Source of the DNA: Paraphysomonas bandaiensis
Taxonomy: Eukaryota; Chrysophyceae
Assembly (NCBI GenBank): GCA_965644295.1
Contig: CBFFRP010000076.1
Location: 62,001 to 126,000, forward strand
Reading direction: 5' to 3'
Length of the DNA: 64,000 nt
Shown: positions 1-10,158 of the stretch, in pieces
Layout: each line of letters starts with the position of its first letter
How positions within the stretch are numbered: position 1 is the stretch's first letter
Translations under genes and position numbers: made by a program
The notes under the pieces: model-generated
The model's database searches: none
What the model was told of the DNA's origin: nothing
The model's input: the letters and a program-made list of their open reading frames with translations, nothing else

Positions 1-840
1 AATTCCTCGTGTAAGCGCAAGAGAGATGGCCTCGGTGGCTGACCACCCCCTACCCACGACCGACTGTGGAAATGCGGTGATGTCCCCATGCATCCCATGC
101 TGCGACATCAGCTCGCAAGCCTGGTCAAAGAGTGCTCTATTCCTATTAATGTGAGTGGGGTGGAACACCTTCGCGGGAAGTTCAGTCTCCGTTATGGCTC
201 GTTGCACCATATCTAACCGTCTTTGACCCTCCCCCATGTGAAGATGCAATACACCCGCCTTGCCTGACAGCAAGCCTCCGACGTAGGCGTCACTGGCGAG
301 ACGTACTAACTCATCGTACGTTGGCTGGCTCGATCGGTGATCGCTCAAGGCAAACTCACCAATTCCAATAACGGGCTCGATATATAATATATCAGACTTG
401 GCACTGCCTGTGAGAGTAGTCAGTGGCAGGTGGTAGCCTCCAGTCCAGCAGAAAGCAGACATGCCTTCTTGTCTAAGACCATACACACGTGATACCACAT
501 TTCCAGTAGACCGAGTACTGTCGTCGGTACCAAGCAATCCGATGACTGTGGTGACCCCAACGCTAGTAAACTGGCTAATTTGTACTTGAGGGACCTGAGT
601 GGCAAATCCCCCCTCCCCCCCTCCACCGGTAATATGTGTGTGACAATCGATATATCCAGGAAACACCATTCTTCCACCCAGATCGACCACCTCCACCGAT
701 ATACCGCTAGGTGCTTCGAAAGGCGAATCACTGAGTGCAAGAATCCTTCCTGCCCCTATCAGGATCGACTTAACCCCCTGTGGTTCAGGGGAGTACAGGT
801 CCGCGTTATTTAAAACAATCAGTGACGCTTTATCACTCAT
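1..840 (-). CDS. iadA: Isoaspartyl dipeptidase (M38 family), 3'-truncated by window edge
   Basis: An uninterrupted frame of 280 codons starts at the ATG at 840 and is still open at base 1, so the C-terminus (about 100 residues in the bacterial enzyme) lies outside. It should hydrolyse beta-aspartyl dipeptides released from isomerised or deamidated proteins. Seen: the metal-binding CHTH motif (His67, His69), the family signature GGGGEGGFAT with Glu76, the SDHRS motif (165-169), HMGEG with His201, and HPTHINRN with His230 and Arg233; numbering runs almost residue for residue with E. coli IadA. Glu162 occupies the place of the carbamylated lysine of the bacterial type enzyme. No intron is needed, unlike most neighbours, which together with the bacterial-like sequence hints at horizontal acquisition (inference). 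It is head-to-head with the coiled-coil gene at 1389. Confidence 0.9.
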   Translation of the reverse strand, partial: MSDKASLIVLNNADLYSPEPQGVKSILIGAGRILALSDSPFEAPSGISVEVVDLGGRMVFPGYIDCHTHITGGGGEGGFATQVPQVQISQFTSVGVTTVIGLLGTDDSTRSTGNVVSRVYGLRQEGMSAFCWTGGYHLPLTTLTGSAKSDILYIEPVIGIGEFALSDHRSSQPTYDELVRLASDAYVGGLLSGKAGVLHLHMGEGQRRLDMVQRAITETELPAKVFHPTHINRNRALFDQACELMSQHGMHGDITAFPQSVVGRGWSATEAISLALTRGI

Positions 841-1388
841 ATTTAGCGGATCTATTCAGTCAGATGACCGATCACTCATGTTATTCAGTACTGTATCGTG
901 ATGGATATGTCTGCTTGTATAGAAGGTGTATGTATCACTCACATCAGCTCAGTCTCACATATGATCTTCTTCATATCCATATGCTTCACTGTATCCTATC
1001 CTGCATACTGCTGCTGAATACCGTCAGAGTACAGGAATTATACTGCTGTATACATTGCTGTTATACGGTATACCCATGGGCATGATACACACAGCATGTC
1101 TATCATATACCTATATGTACGACCCTGTATAGACCCTGCTGTATATATGCATATATGCCACACGCCTGCATCACAACATCTGACGAGAGAGATTTGCTGC
1201 CAAACTCTCAAACCATGTTATGAGGAGTCGTTGATGTGCGGACATCAGCAGATGGGTTGCTGTGTTCTCACTTGTTTCATTGATTAGAGCCGCAGTGTCT
1301 TCTCATCATATCTATCTATATCTATATTCATATATCGATATTAACACTATTGGATCGTATCATAAGTGGATCGTAGCATCAGATCAAT
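841..1388. promoter_or_regulatory. Shared divergent promoter with ACTGCTGTA motifs
   Basis: This 548-bp gap separates two start codons pointing away from each other. No coding potential is seen. It holds ACTGCTGCTGAATA at 1007-1020, ACTGCTGTATAC at 1042-1053, a degenerate ATTGCTGTTATAC directly after it and CTGCTGTATATA at 1136-1147. The same word recurs in the other head-to-head gaps of this window. No convincing TATA box at a fixed distance was found. The regulatory role is inference from recurrence and position. Confidence 0.5.
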
Positions 1389-2114
1389 ATGGAAGAAATT
1401 AAACAATTGGCTCAAGAAATCGATGAAGTGATCTGTAAATTTGAAGATGTTGGGGATAATGATTTGTCTGAGTCGGATGAGCACCGAGTGATCGCGCCCT
1501 CAGAGCGACGCCAATCAGCAGAACACTGCTTTGAGTTAGCTCTTGCGGAATCTGAAAAAGAAAGCCTACAAGATGATGTCGCAATGTTGTCCTCGAGAAA
1601 TGAGGAGCTGGAGGACTGTATCCTTCATCAGCGCTTTATCATTGACTTACTGAAAAATTTGAACGAGAAACTGTACAAGAAAGCTGGGACTGATGACGAG
1701 GCCTTAAACGAGGAAATCCGTCAATTGAACGACACCCTTCTCACGTATAACGATCGAAGTCTAGAGTTGCAGGAGAACTCTTCAGCCAATACCCTCCGAC
1801 ATTCCAAATATATACCGAGTCCTAGGAAGACAAAGAGCAATACGAAAATGGCTGTTGAGATGGGCGAGATGCAGCTAATGGTATCCCAATTAAAAGGGTC
1901 CCTTGCAGCTGCTCTTGCCCGACAGGAAGACCACCAGCGTATTCGTCGACTGCTTGAACAGGAGCTGAACGAGGAACGGCTGAAAAGACTTCACGCAGAG
2001 AAACAGCGTGACGCTTATGCCCTTGCCTACGAGGATTCACTTTTACATTTTAAGAAGATTGGACAGGAGAAGGCTACACAAATTAAGAAGGGGCGCGGGA
2101 ATGGCAAAGTATAG
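1389..2114 (+). CDS. Coiled-coil protein of unknown function (241 aa)
   Basis: A single-exon frame from the ATG at 1389 to the stop at 2114. The protein is acidic at the N-terminus (about residues 10-40) and then strongly heptad-like. One coiled segment runs from about 45 to 135 (ELEDCILHQR, LLKNLNEKLYKK), there is a basic, Ser/Pro-rich hinge around 140-155 (SPRKTKSNTK), and a second coiled segment of about 155-232 is rich in Glu, Arg and Leu (RRLLEQELNEERLKRLHAEK). The tail is basic (KKGRGNGK). No signal peptide, membrane segment or catalytic motif is visible. I do not recognise the family; a centrosomal, cytoskeletal or scaffold protein is possible but unsupported. It shares its upstream region with the isoaspartyl dipeptidase gene. 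Confidence 0.75.
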   Translation: MEEIKQLAQEIDEVICKFEDVGDNDLSESDEHRVIAPSERRQSAEHCFELALAESEKESLQDDVAMLSSRNEELEDCILHQRFIIDLLKNLNEKLYKKAGTDDEALNEEIRQLNDTLLTYNDRSLELQENSSANTLRHSKYIPSPRKTKSNTKMAVEMGEMQLMVSQLKGSLAAALARQEDHQRIRRLLEQELNEERLKRLHAEKQRDAYALAYEDSLLHFKKIGQEKATQIKKGRGNGKV

Positions 2115-2923
2115 GGACTTGTCTATTGTATGTAATAGTAGATTATATTTTGATAAGCAACTTAAATACCGTGCGTCCTCAGTATTATACTTTTTATGGG
2201 ATCCCTGTACCCGTTTGCTCTTATTGGTTGTATTGTTTGTAATATCTTGAATTTAAGAATAGAAAAATTTCTTATTGGTATAAGTAAACAACACCACAGA
2301 TATTTAATCTTTGTTCTCGATGTAAAGGGGGTGGCATAAGAGTAGCACAAAGCACAAAGGAATTGCTCTCAGAAAGCAAAGAGTGGGAGCATGCCTATTC
2401 CCCGAACCACAAATTGTGAAACCATCCATTCCTAGGACCTCTATGCACTGTACAGAGACCAACACCATTAATATAAATGACATGCTCGACATCTTGGTCA
2501 CTGTTAAATGTAAACAACCATAAAAGAGAAAGTATTCGTTGAGGTTTGGGGAAAGACATTCTCCTGCCCTCTCTCTCCCTTCTTATATATGAGCAAACTA
2601 GGGTTTAAGAACAGGTTTATAGAATAAATTGAAAGCTCATAATGTAATTAGCACCCAATCGACGACAAAAGGAGTGATAAAATAGGATCTATCCCCTTCC
2701 TTTTCTATACTATTACGCTATCGCTGATCGCTTACTACAGCGCCTCAGTAAACAGGTCCTTTCACATCGTTATATGTGTACAACAAGTCGATAGTTGGCA
2801 ATATCCGAAATTATCAGTACAGAAGAAATAAGAGTATGATATATAACAGAAAAGAACTACATATATTGATTCATTGGACTGAACCAACCAACAATATGAA
2901 GTCAATCTTTGGTTCTATCACCC
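2115..2923. other. Intergenic, no gene seen
   Basis: AT-rich sequence after the coiled-coil gene. Short frames here have no coding character. It presumably contains that gene's 3' UTR; otherwise nothing is recognised. Confidence 0.6.
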
Positions 2924-3322
2924 CCCTCAACAAAGTCGGACTCGCACCTATTTGTAGTAGTCTGGGGGATTAGTACCAGAGATATTTCAGCTGATAATTT
3001 TCTGCTCACTCATAGCAAAAAAATCTGTGGTACAAGAGACAATAATAAGTGTGACTTGTGTATAGACGTCTTTGGGCCTTGACGAATAAACAGGCATCTG
3101 GGACTGGACCCACCTCAAGGGCATCCGGGGTATTGGGCTGCTTGCTGCCAAAGTCAAGCCGGGAATGAGCCCACGCTAAGGACTCAAAAATCCTGATGTT
3201 AGGTATACCAACATTTTGCTTGCTCATTGCGTTTTCTTTGAGCGATATAGCGAAAGTGCTTGTACCTTGGTGCTTGCGGTGACGCACAAGAAAAGCTTCC
3301 GGAGCGTTAAATAGTAGGATAC
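2924..3322 (-). repeat. Dispersed repeat family DR, copy A (reverse)
   Basis: It starts with CCCTCAACAAAGTCGGACTC and ends near GCGTTAAATAGTAGGATACC. It is the reverse complement of the repeat at 8632-9142, with shared blocks GACGTCTTTGGGCCTTGACG, GAATAAACAGGCATC and CTTGGTGCTTGCGG. A detached terminal piece, ATTGCTAATAATAAGAC, lies near 3677. The copy is diverged and shortened in the middle. It has no long ORF. Confidence 0.8.
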
Positions 3323-4157
3323 CATATTTAACTAGTTAGTTAAATTGCAATGCTAAACTTGTTCTGACATTTAAACGTCTATTGCTAATAGGTTTGAAAG
3401 TATCAACTTTGATATTTGGAAGAGTTTAAACCCAACTAACTACAGTAACTAAACTTAAATTCACTTAATAATATTCTAATCAACTTCTTCTATCATTAAT
3501 AGTTATTCGCTAAATTAATATTCTTACTACTTCCTTTACAGTCACGATCTTTTTTACAGTCAGAGTATTTCCGTTTTTCTAAACTCTTTCATAGCGTAGA
3601 ATTAAATTTCACATAATAGTGTTGATACCTATTGTATTCTTTAGTTTTGCTTCATTTTCTGATTCTTACACGCTTATTGCTAATAATAAGACATTCACTA
3701 CTGTATTCTTTAACTAACAGTCATAATTCTAATATCTTAGAATACAGCTTTTAATGCTAAAAAAGCAATACTCAAATCAGAATATAGTGCAGATACTGGT
3801 TTCATATTATCTTCTAGTTAATTCTATTGGTGCAGAATCAAGTTTTTTAGTAAATAGAGAGTGAGCAGTTAGTAGATAGGGGGACCCTGATGACCAGTAG
3901 AGACCACAAAGATAAGATTAGGATTGTGTGTAAAATTGTAGAATCTATGGACTCGGTGAACCAGGACATTACATTTCTAGTGTCGCATTCCCTGCTTCTG
4001 GTTTAATTGAAAATCAATCGGTAATCACCATGCCAATTCAATCAGAATTAGTGTTTCTATGGTCTGATTCATTCTTTACGTCTAAATAGTACAAGCACTG
4101 CACACCCATGAACAGGGACAAGAGAGTAACTACAGTAATGCCCACACACACATATAT
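3323..4157. other. AT-rich intergenic sequence, no gene seen
   Basis: Very AT-rich DNA with scattered decayed ends of the DR repeat (for example near 3383 and 3677). It lies beyond the 3' end of the hydroxylase gene. Nothing else is recognised. Confidence 0.6.
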
Positions 4158-5656
4158 TCAGCCCCAAATTTTCTTTTCGTCAACATGCGTCCCCTTGGCC
4201 TTCAATATCACTGAAACAAACGTTGACGAATCATCAGAGTGCCCAGTCGAAGGCCCGGATACCGTCGATGAGGATGCATTTTGGATAATTTCTGTGTATT
4301 TCTTGACGGCTTTCATTTTAGCGTTGTCCAAGAACTCTAAAAACTTAATCTGCGAAAATAATTAATCACACGCCACAACCGAAATAGAGTATATAAGAAT
4401 TAGAACGCAAACACCTACAATATCATACACACCTCTTCTGCGGTTAAATCCGGGTGCCATATATCAAATATTAATACCACTCGAGGACCGACAGAATGAG
4501 GATCCCCATCACCTACAGCACTCCTGCATGCACGATTTTGCGCTTCGTGTAAAAAGGAGTCGTCAAAAATAATACATTTTCCTGGTATCAACTCAGTAGT
4601 TTCGTCACCAACAGTGAGGGTACACAAGGGTTCTGATTCTCCTGGTTTCTTACTAGGAACAATCAGTGGTAAATGACATCGAAGCTTTTTATTAGTGGGG
4701 CCATGATGGGGCTGAACCTGTGTGTCTGGTCCTAGAGCAGAGAATAATGCATGGTGATGCTGCCTGGGCAGTCCGCTGTACATATTTAGCAAACGTAAGG
4801 CAAAAAATATTTCATAAACTAAGATTGCAACAAAAATGCTGTTAACCATAACCCTAACTATCATAACCAGACAATTTAAAAACATCATACAAACTCCTAT
4901 TCCTCACCTGATAATCTGGGAAGTAATCGGACAGCATTCCCTATTCTTTTCAAAGAAGTCATTCATACCGTGAAGATACAAATAGCACACGTTCCAATCA
5001 CCCTTGTCAGTAGCCAACTCGCCATGGGCATCAAAGGTTTTGTTGGCCCGACCAGAAACAGGAGCACGATAAGGCTAAAAGCAGAATCAAGTGAGCGACG
5101 GCCACGAGGTACCCCCCATATTATATATATATAAATCGAACCTGAAACAAGTTGCCTTTGTTCTTCATGTCTAGAAATTCTTGAAGAATATCTGGATAGG
5201 CATTCTCAAGTCTTTGGACCCAGTCGAAATCGGATGTCTTCCAGAATGGTATGCTTCGCAATCCTGGTATGATATCAGGGCAACCTGCCTGCAGTGGGTG
5301 GCATGTACGCAAACTGCAAGAGTTTAATCTGCGCAGCATAAACGATTAGAGACGCAGTAATTAACAGCATTTGACATACCGAGACAGCAGATATGAAACA
5401 ACTCTATCCATCCTCTCCGGACACTGAGCCAGCTTCACCTGAATATATATATATATTGAGATATAGGTCCAATGCTCATAGTTCATAGCTCATTCACCTG
5501 AAGGAACCCTATGGCTATCTTGCTACTGAAGGGAGATGCCCCCTCACTCCTGAAGAGGTCCTCCACGAGCTTGAGCACATGCTGCTTCTTCTTCTCACTA
5601 TCCGGATGATCTTCCACATATCTTACACCAAATGCTAAATATTCCCCCCATTTCAT
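4158..5656 (-). CDS. Aspartyl/asparaginyl beta-hydroxylase-domain protein (about 363 aa, 6 exons)
   Basis: Exons on the minus strand: 5656-5498, 5438-5380, 5313-5142, 5074-4908, 4775-4433, 4349-4158; introns start GT and end AG, and the frame is kept (1,092 nt). The catalytic region is the Asp/Asn beta-hydroxylase fold, a 2-oxoglutarate/Fe(II) dioxygenase. It shows PHHGPTNKKLRCHL (His209 as first iron ligand), PGKCIIFDDSFLHEAQN (His262 as second ligand) and RVVLIFDIWHPDL (Arg284, expected to bind 2-oxoglutarate). A 12-residue insertion separates the last two motifs compared with animal ASPH. There is no membrane anchor or Ca-binding region as in animal ASPH, so it is a short soluble relative. 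The start is the first ATG after an intron-like acceptor; upstream in frame is a stop, so the upstream exon is probably 5' UTR. The substrate is unknown. It is head-to-head with ubiquilin. Confidence 0.85.
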
Positions 5657-6368
5657 GCTGCAATAGAGACAGTGACAGTAACCAGAGGCGACTATGCAAT
5701 GCACTCACTGTGTCTGTGTGCGGTGAGCTGACTGGATCAGGAGTTAAAATCCTGTTGAATATTTTAACTTTCACTTCTCAAAATCCTAATTCCCGTCCAC
5801 TGTCATCTATAAAAATAGACTTTTTATGGGAAATCTACAAGAGCGCTGTATCTGCTGTGCATGTCCTGTCTCGTAAAGATATACTACGTACTGTATATAC
5901 TGTATAAAAAGGCCCAAAAGTCTAAATATATTGCAAAGAAAACCCCTTGCCCAACTACGCAGTTTCTGATATTTGTAGAATTACTGCTCAAGAATTTCTA
6001 ACCTTCTGTTCCCAAAACCTTGAGATTATGTAGTACATACAGAGTATGTACAGCAGTGTATATACTGCTGTACGAAGGGGAACGTATTTCCAGAATCTAC
6101 AATGCAGAGTGTAGTTAGTGTAGCGTACTACTGTATTCTTAGTGTATTTTTATTATTCTGTAGCAGTGAATTATGTATGTAGCAGGCAGAGCATAGAAGG
6201 CAAGTGTGTGTATGTTATACAGCAGTGTCTGTGCATATATATACTGAGCACTTAATAGCGACAGTAACAATAGCAGTGACAGGAGTCGCTATTAATTGTA
6301 TTGTTAGAGTATTAATCAACCGCAGTGTGTAGACATACATATCTGTGTCTGTGACTGTGATCGATTCA
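5657..6368. promoter_or_regulatory. Shared divergent promoter, hydroxylase/ubiquilin
   Basis: The gap between two opposing start codons. It contains a near-perfect 26-bp palindrome at 6048-6073, with arms GTACAGCAGT and ACTGCTGTAC around a short TA-rich centre, and a further TATACAGCAGTG at 6216-6227. A probable 5' UTR intron of the hydroxylase gene (donor GTGAGT near 5710, acceptor at about 5658) also lies here. The palindrome is the clearest copy of a motif shared with the other head-to-head gaps. Its function is inferred. Confidence 0.5.
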
Positions 6369-8245
6369 ATGAGCAATGAGATAGTTGTCACGATAAAGTG
6401 CTCCAATGCCGATAGGACGGAGGTGACCTGCGACAGGTCTCTGTCAGTGGCGGAGTTTAAGGGATTAGTTCAGAACGCACTGAATATCCCCACTGAGCAG
6501 CAGCGACTGATATATAAGGGGAAGATCTTAAAGGATGACAGTACACTTGAGCAGTACGGTAACACCGGCTATGTGGGGTGTATTTCATATGTAATGTGCG
6601 GCGCAGATATTCAGGATGGACATACAATTCATCTCGTTAAGAGCGGTGGGTCGAAGCCACAGCAGTCCTCCAGTCCTGCAGCAGGTAATGTGTACGAGAC
6701 ATGGAGTATAGGCCTTCACACTTATCTTGTAGCAAGTGCACCTGCATCTGGTGGACAGACGCCGATTTTTGGACTTCCCCAGCCTTCCTCTGCCCCCTCT
6801 AGTACAGGTGCTGCGGCTCCTGGGAACCCACTCATGGGCCTGGGATCCATGATGGGTGGTGATATGTCTCAGATGCAGAGTCAACTCATGCAGAATCCCG
6901 AGCTGATGCAACAGATGCTGTCCAGTCCAATGATGGAGAGCCTTCTAAGCAACCCCGAAATGATGACCAATCTTATGCTTAATAATCCGCAGTTACAACC
7001 CATGCTGGATGCGAACCCACAGATCAGACATATTCTTAGTGACCCGGCGGTGAGTGACCTGCTCAAAAATTTCGTATAGCGATGTGGTGGTATTATACCC
7101 CAAGCCGCTGTTCGTGACCTCATGTGACTTTCTGTGTGGTCTAACATTGCTTATGTGACACTCTGTGTGCAGTTAATGCGACAGACCATGCAGATGATGC
7201 GCAACCCTAATGCTATGCGAGAGGCGATGCGTCATCAGGACTTGGCAATGAGCCACCTCGAAAATCACCCCGAAGGATTTAATGCGTTGAGGCGAATGTA
7301 CGAGGAAGTGCAGGAGCCGATGATGGAGGCCACATCGGGCGCGGGGCAGCAGCAGACTCAGTCTGGGCAGCAGCAGAGTACGAACCCTTGGGCCACAGGG
7401 GCTCCGAATACCTCTGCGCTGCCCAACCCTTGGGGAGGGACACCGACCCAACCGGCGGCTGGAAATGGGGCTGGAACTGGCGGAGGGATGGGAACTAATC
7501 CTTTTCTAGCAGCGATGGGGGGTGGTATGCCTGGTATGGGCGGTGGAGGCATGCCTGGTACAGGCGGTGGAAGTATGCCTGGTATGGGCGGTTTACCTGG
7601 TATGGGAGATCCTGCCCAGATCGCAGCGATGATGCAAAACCCTATGGTGCAGCAAATGCTTTCTGACCCGAATATGATCGACCAGGTAGTAATTAGTATT
7701 ATTGAAACTTAGTCTGTGTGATAAATCTAATACTCGTACAGATGGCCCGCATGAACCCACAGCTGGGCAGCATGCTACAGGCCAACCCACAACTTAGATC
7801 CATGCTCACGAACCCCGACATGATTCGGCAGATGACCGACCCGAACAATCTGCAAGCCATTATGCAGATGCAGCAGTCAATGCAGCAGCTACAGCGGTCT
7901 GGTATGCTACCGGCAGGCCTTGGATTTCCCGCTATGCCTTCCATGGGTGCGTTTCAAGGTACTGGCAGTGGAGGAACCCCATTCACCCCACCACAAGGAC
8001 AGCAACAAGGGTCTACTATTGGGGGACTAGACTTCAGTGCGATTTTGGGCTCAGCAGGAGCTCAAGGGTCGACTCCAGCGTCATCTGCCGCTCCACCTGC
8101 TCCATCTCGATCCCCAGAGGTTCGTTTCGAGAGCCAGCTACAACAACTCAACGCAATGGGCTTCACAGACACCGAGGCAAATATCAGAGCTCTGACAGCT
8201 ACTAACGGAAACGTCAATGCTGCAGTGGAGCGGTTGTTACAGTAG
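6369..8245 (+). CDS. UBQLN: Ubiquilin (UBL-STI1-UBA shuttle factor, 533 aa)
   Basis: Exons 6369-6558, 6607-6684, 6733-7049, 7173-7685, 7742-8245 (1,602 nt in frame). Ubiquilins carry ubiquitinated clients to the proteasome and chaperone membrane proteins in the cytosol. Domains: an N-terminal ubiquitin-like domain (about 1-75, with [11 protein letters not shown] and [10 protein letters not shown]); a methionine/asparagine/proline-rich STI1 region with repeats such as [12 protein letters not shown] and the conserved block [14 protein letters not shown]...[16 protein letters not shown]; a Gly/Met/Pro-rich linker ([12 protein letters not shown]); a second STI1 pair after the last intron; and a C-terminal UBA domain (about 490-533, [24 protein letters not shown]). 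The first ATG is at 6369. The first two introns are 48 nt and do not break the frame, so an unspliced reading would look open; splicing restores [13 protein letters not shown]. Confidence 0.93.
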
Positions 8246-8631
8246 ACCTATTTCGTACTGGCTGATAGATATTTCTCTATGTATATGCATAGCTTGTGCG
8301 ATATATATCGTGAATAGATCCTGTAGTCTGAGTATCGTGCTGGACATTTGGTCACCATAATGACGATATGTAATAACGATGAATTATGAAGTCAACTAAC
8401 GTTAATTTAGCCGTTAATACTTGTCTAACTATTGGAGTAATTGATATGAGGGTAGTGGTTTGGCTGTGTGCATCAGAATCTTTATTATTTAATTATTTCT
8501 CTTTTGCCTATTGGTCATTTTAACAGTTAAGATCGTTAAGAAAAGTTTATAGTAATTAAACTGGATAGACTCTTTATTATAATTGCATATACAATTGTGT
8601 GTCTTGTCATGTAAGATATGTATATTATATT
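8246..8631. other. Intergenic, ubiquilin 3' region
   Basis: AT-rich sequence after the ubiquilin stop. No coding potential or repeat is recognised before the DR copy that follows. Confidence 0.6.
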
Positions 8632-9142
8632 GAAAGTCTTATTATTAGCAATAGGCGTTAAAAACCTGCACCAACTTAGTAGCTAGATGAATGCTAGACA
8701 AACTAGTTAGACCTCTACCTGTAACTAATCAGTACACATTTCTTTATACTACTATTTAACGCTACGGAATCTGCTTGTGCGTCGCCGCAAGCACCAAGGT
8801 GCGACCACTTCCGCTCTGAGTTCTTAAGGTGAATATCCTGGATGCTTGCCTTCAGCAGGCAGCCCAATACCTCCCGGTTACCCTTCAGGTGGGCCCTGTC
8901 CCGGATGCCCTTGAGGTGGGCCCATTCCCGGATATCTGTTTATTCGTCAGGGCCCAAAGACGTCTACACAAGTGACACTTATTGGTGTCCCTTGTACCAC
9001 ACAAGCATTCGGCTATGAGTGGGCAGAAGAATATCTGCTGATTATGTTTGCGGCTCACGTTAGTTTCCCAGAGAGCGAGTCTCTCCGGTACTTATCCCCC
9101 AGAACACCACGAAAAGGTGCGAGTCCGACTTTGTTGAGGGTG
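8632..9142 (+). repeat. Dispersed repeat family DR, copy B (reference copy)
   Basis: The most complete copy in forward sense. It begins GAAAGTCTTATTATTAGCAA and passes through TTTAACGCTACGGAATCTGC, CGCCGCAAGCACCAAGG, two tandem CCCGGATG/CCCGGATA blocks, GGCCCAAAGACGTCTACACA and CCCAGAACACCACGAAAAGG, ending near GACTTTGTTGAGGGT. At least ten copies or fragments occur in this window on both strands. No ORF longer than about 70 codons is conserved, so it is non-coding. It does not show clear tRNA A/B boxes or a poly-A tail. The class is unknown. Confidence 0.85.
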
Positions 9143-9529
9143 TAAGACATATGTCAACACCATGATAGTTTATTTTGTTCATATCAACCACTGCTTCCGT
9201 ATCTTGAATCGTCATGATACAATACTTCAGTTTCACAGTTATAGCTATATACTCTATAGTATCTTTGACTACGTATTACTATTTTTCACATTGTATTTAA
9301 CGTATTGTACAGTGCTATCTCAGAGAACCATACGTATTCCAACATTCTCAACTTGAATTCTTAAGAATATATCTGCTTGTTAAAGAAATATAATGCATAT
9401 TTACGAGAAGATAAACTGTCTGTGCAAAGTATAGCACAAAAAATATTTTATATATTTAATTCATTAAGTTAAACGTGTGACCCCTATACATGGCGAATAC
9501 GGAAAGCCTGAAGTATTCTGTGTAAATAG

Positions 9530-9850
9530 TGAATGTCTTATTATTAGCAATGAGCGTTTTAAGAGTTAAGAGTCAGTGCATAACTCTGAGATCCTACTAT
9601 TTAACGCTACGAAAGCAGCTTATGCGTCGACGCAAGCACCAACAAGGTGCAACCACTTTCGCTCTCTCTCCTTAAGGTGAATAGCCCAAAACCCGGGTGC
9701 CTGTTTATTCGTCAAGGCCCAAAGACGTCTACACAAGTGACACATATTAGTAGTCCTTGTACCACACAAACATTAGCTATGAGTGGGCAGAAAATTATCT
9801 GCTGGCTATATATTTGGCTCACGTTAGTTTTCCGGTACTTTTCCAGAACA
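9530..9850 (+). repeat. Dispersed repeat family DR, copy C (shortened)
   Basis: A diverged forward copy. It starts GTCTTATTATTAGCAATGAG and keeps the CTACGAAAGCAGCTTATGCG and CAAAGACGTCTACACAAGTG blocks. It lacks the duplicated CCCGGATGCCCTTGAGGTGG section seen in copy B and is truncated after CTATGAGTGGGCAGAAAATT. Confidence 0.75.
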
Positions 9851-10158
9851 CTACTTATAAAGAATAAATATTTCCTTTCTTATTATAATACCTTATTGTT
9901 ATGAATACTTATAATAATTTAGTTATCGTACTTAAAATGCTTGTGGCGTACATTTCTTACAAGGCATGTGCATACCCATGCGATGGACATCACTTATAGT
10001 TGACAATCATAGATAAAACTATGCACAAATACCAATACAGAATACCAATATATTATAACAACAATAATTATCATTACTGAAGTGCGAAATGCAACTATAC
10101 TCCACAACAATACACATTTAAAATTCTATAACAATGTTGCATGCAATACCAACACATG
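9851..10158. other. Intergenic, AT-rich, no gene seen
   Basis: AT-rich DNA downstream of the CH-domain gene's stop codon, likely including its 3' UTR. Nothing else is recognised. Confidence 0.6.

Noticed and set aside
420-740. Minus-strand ORF of 106 codons
   Set aside because: Shadow frame of the isoaspartyl dipeptidase, which is open in another minus-strand frame with all family motifs.
6345-6368. Upstream ubiquilin start at 6345
   Set aside because: The codon there is GTG; the first ATG in frame is at 6369 and fits the ubiquitin-like domain start.
8632-9142. DR repeat as a tRNA-derived SINE
   Set aside because: GGTGCGAGTCCGACT looks slightly like a B box, but no A box at the right distance and no A-rich tail are present.
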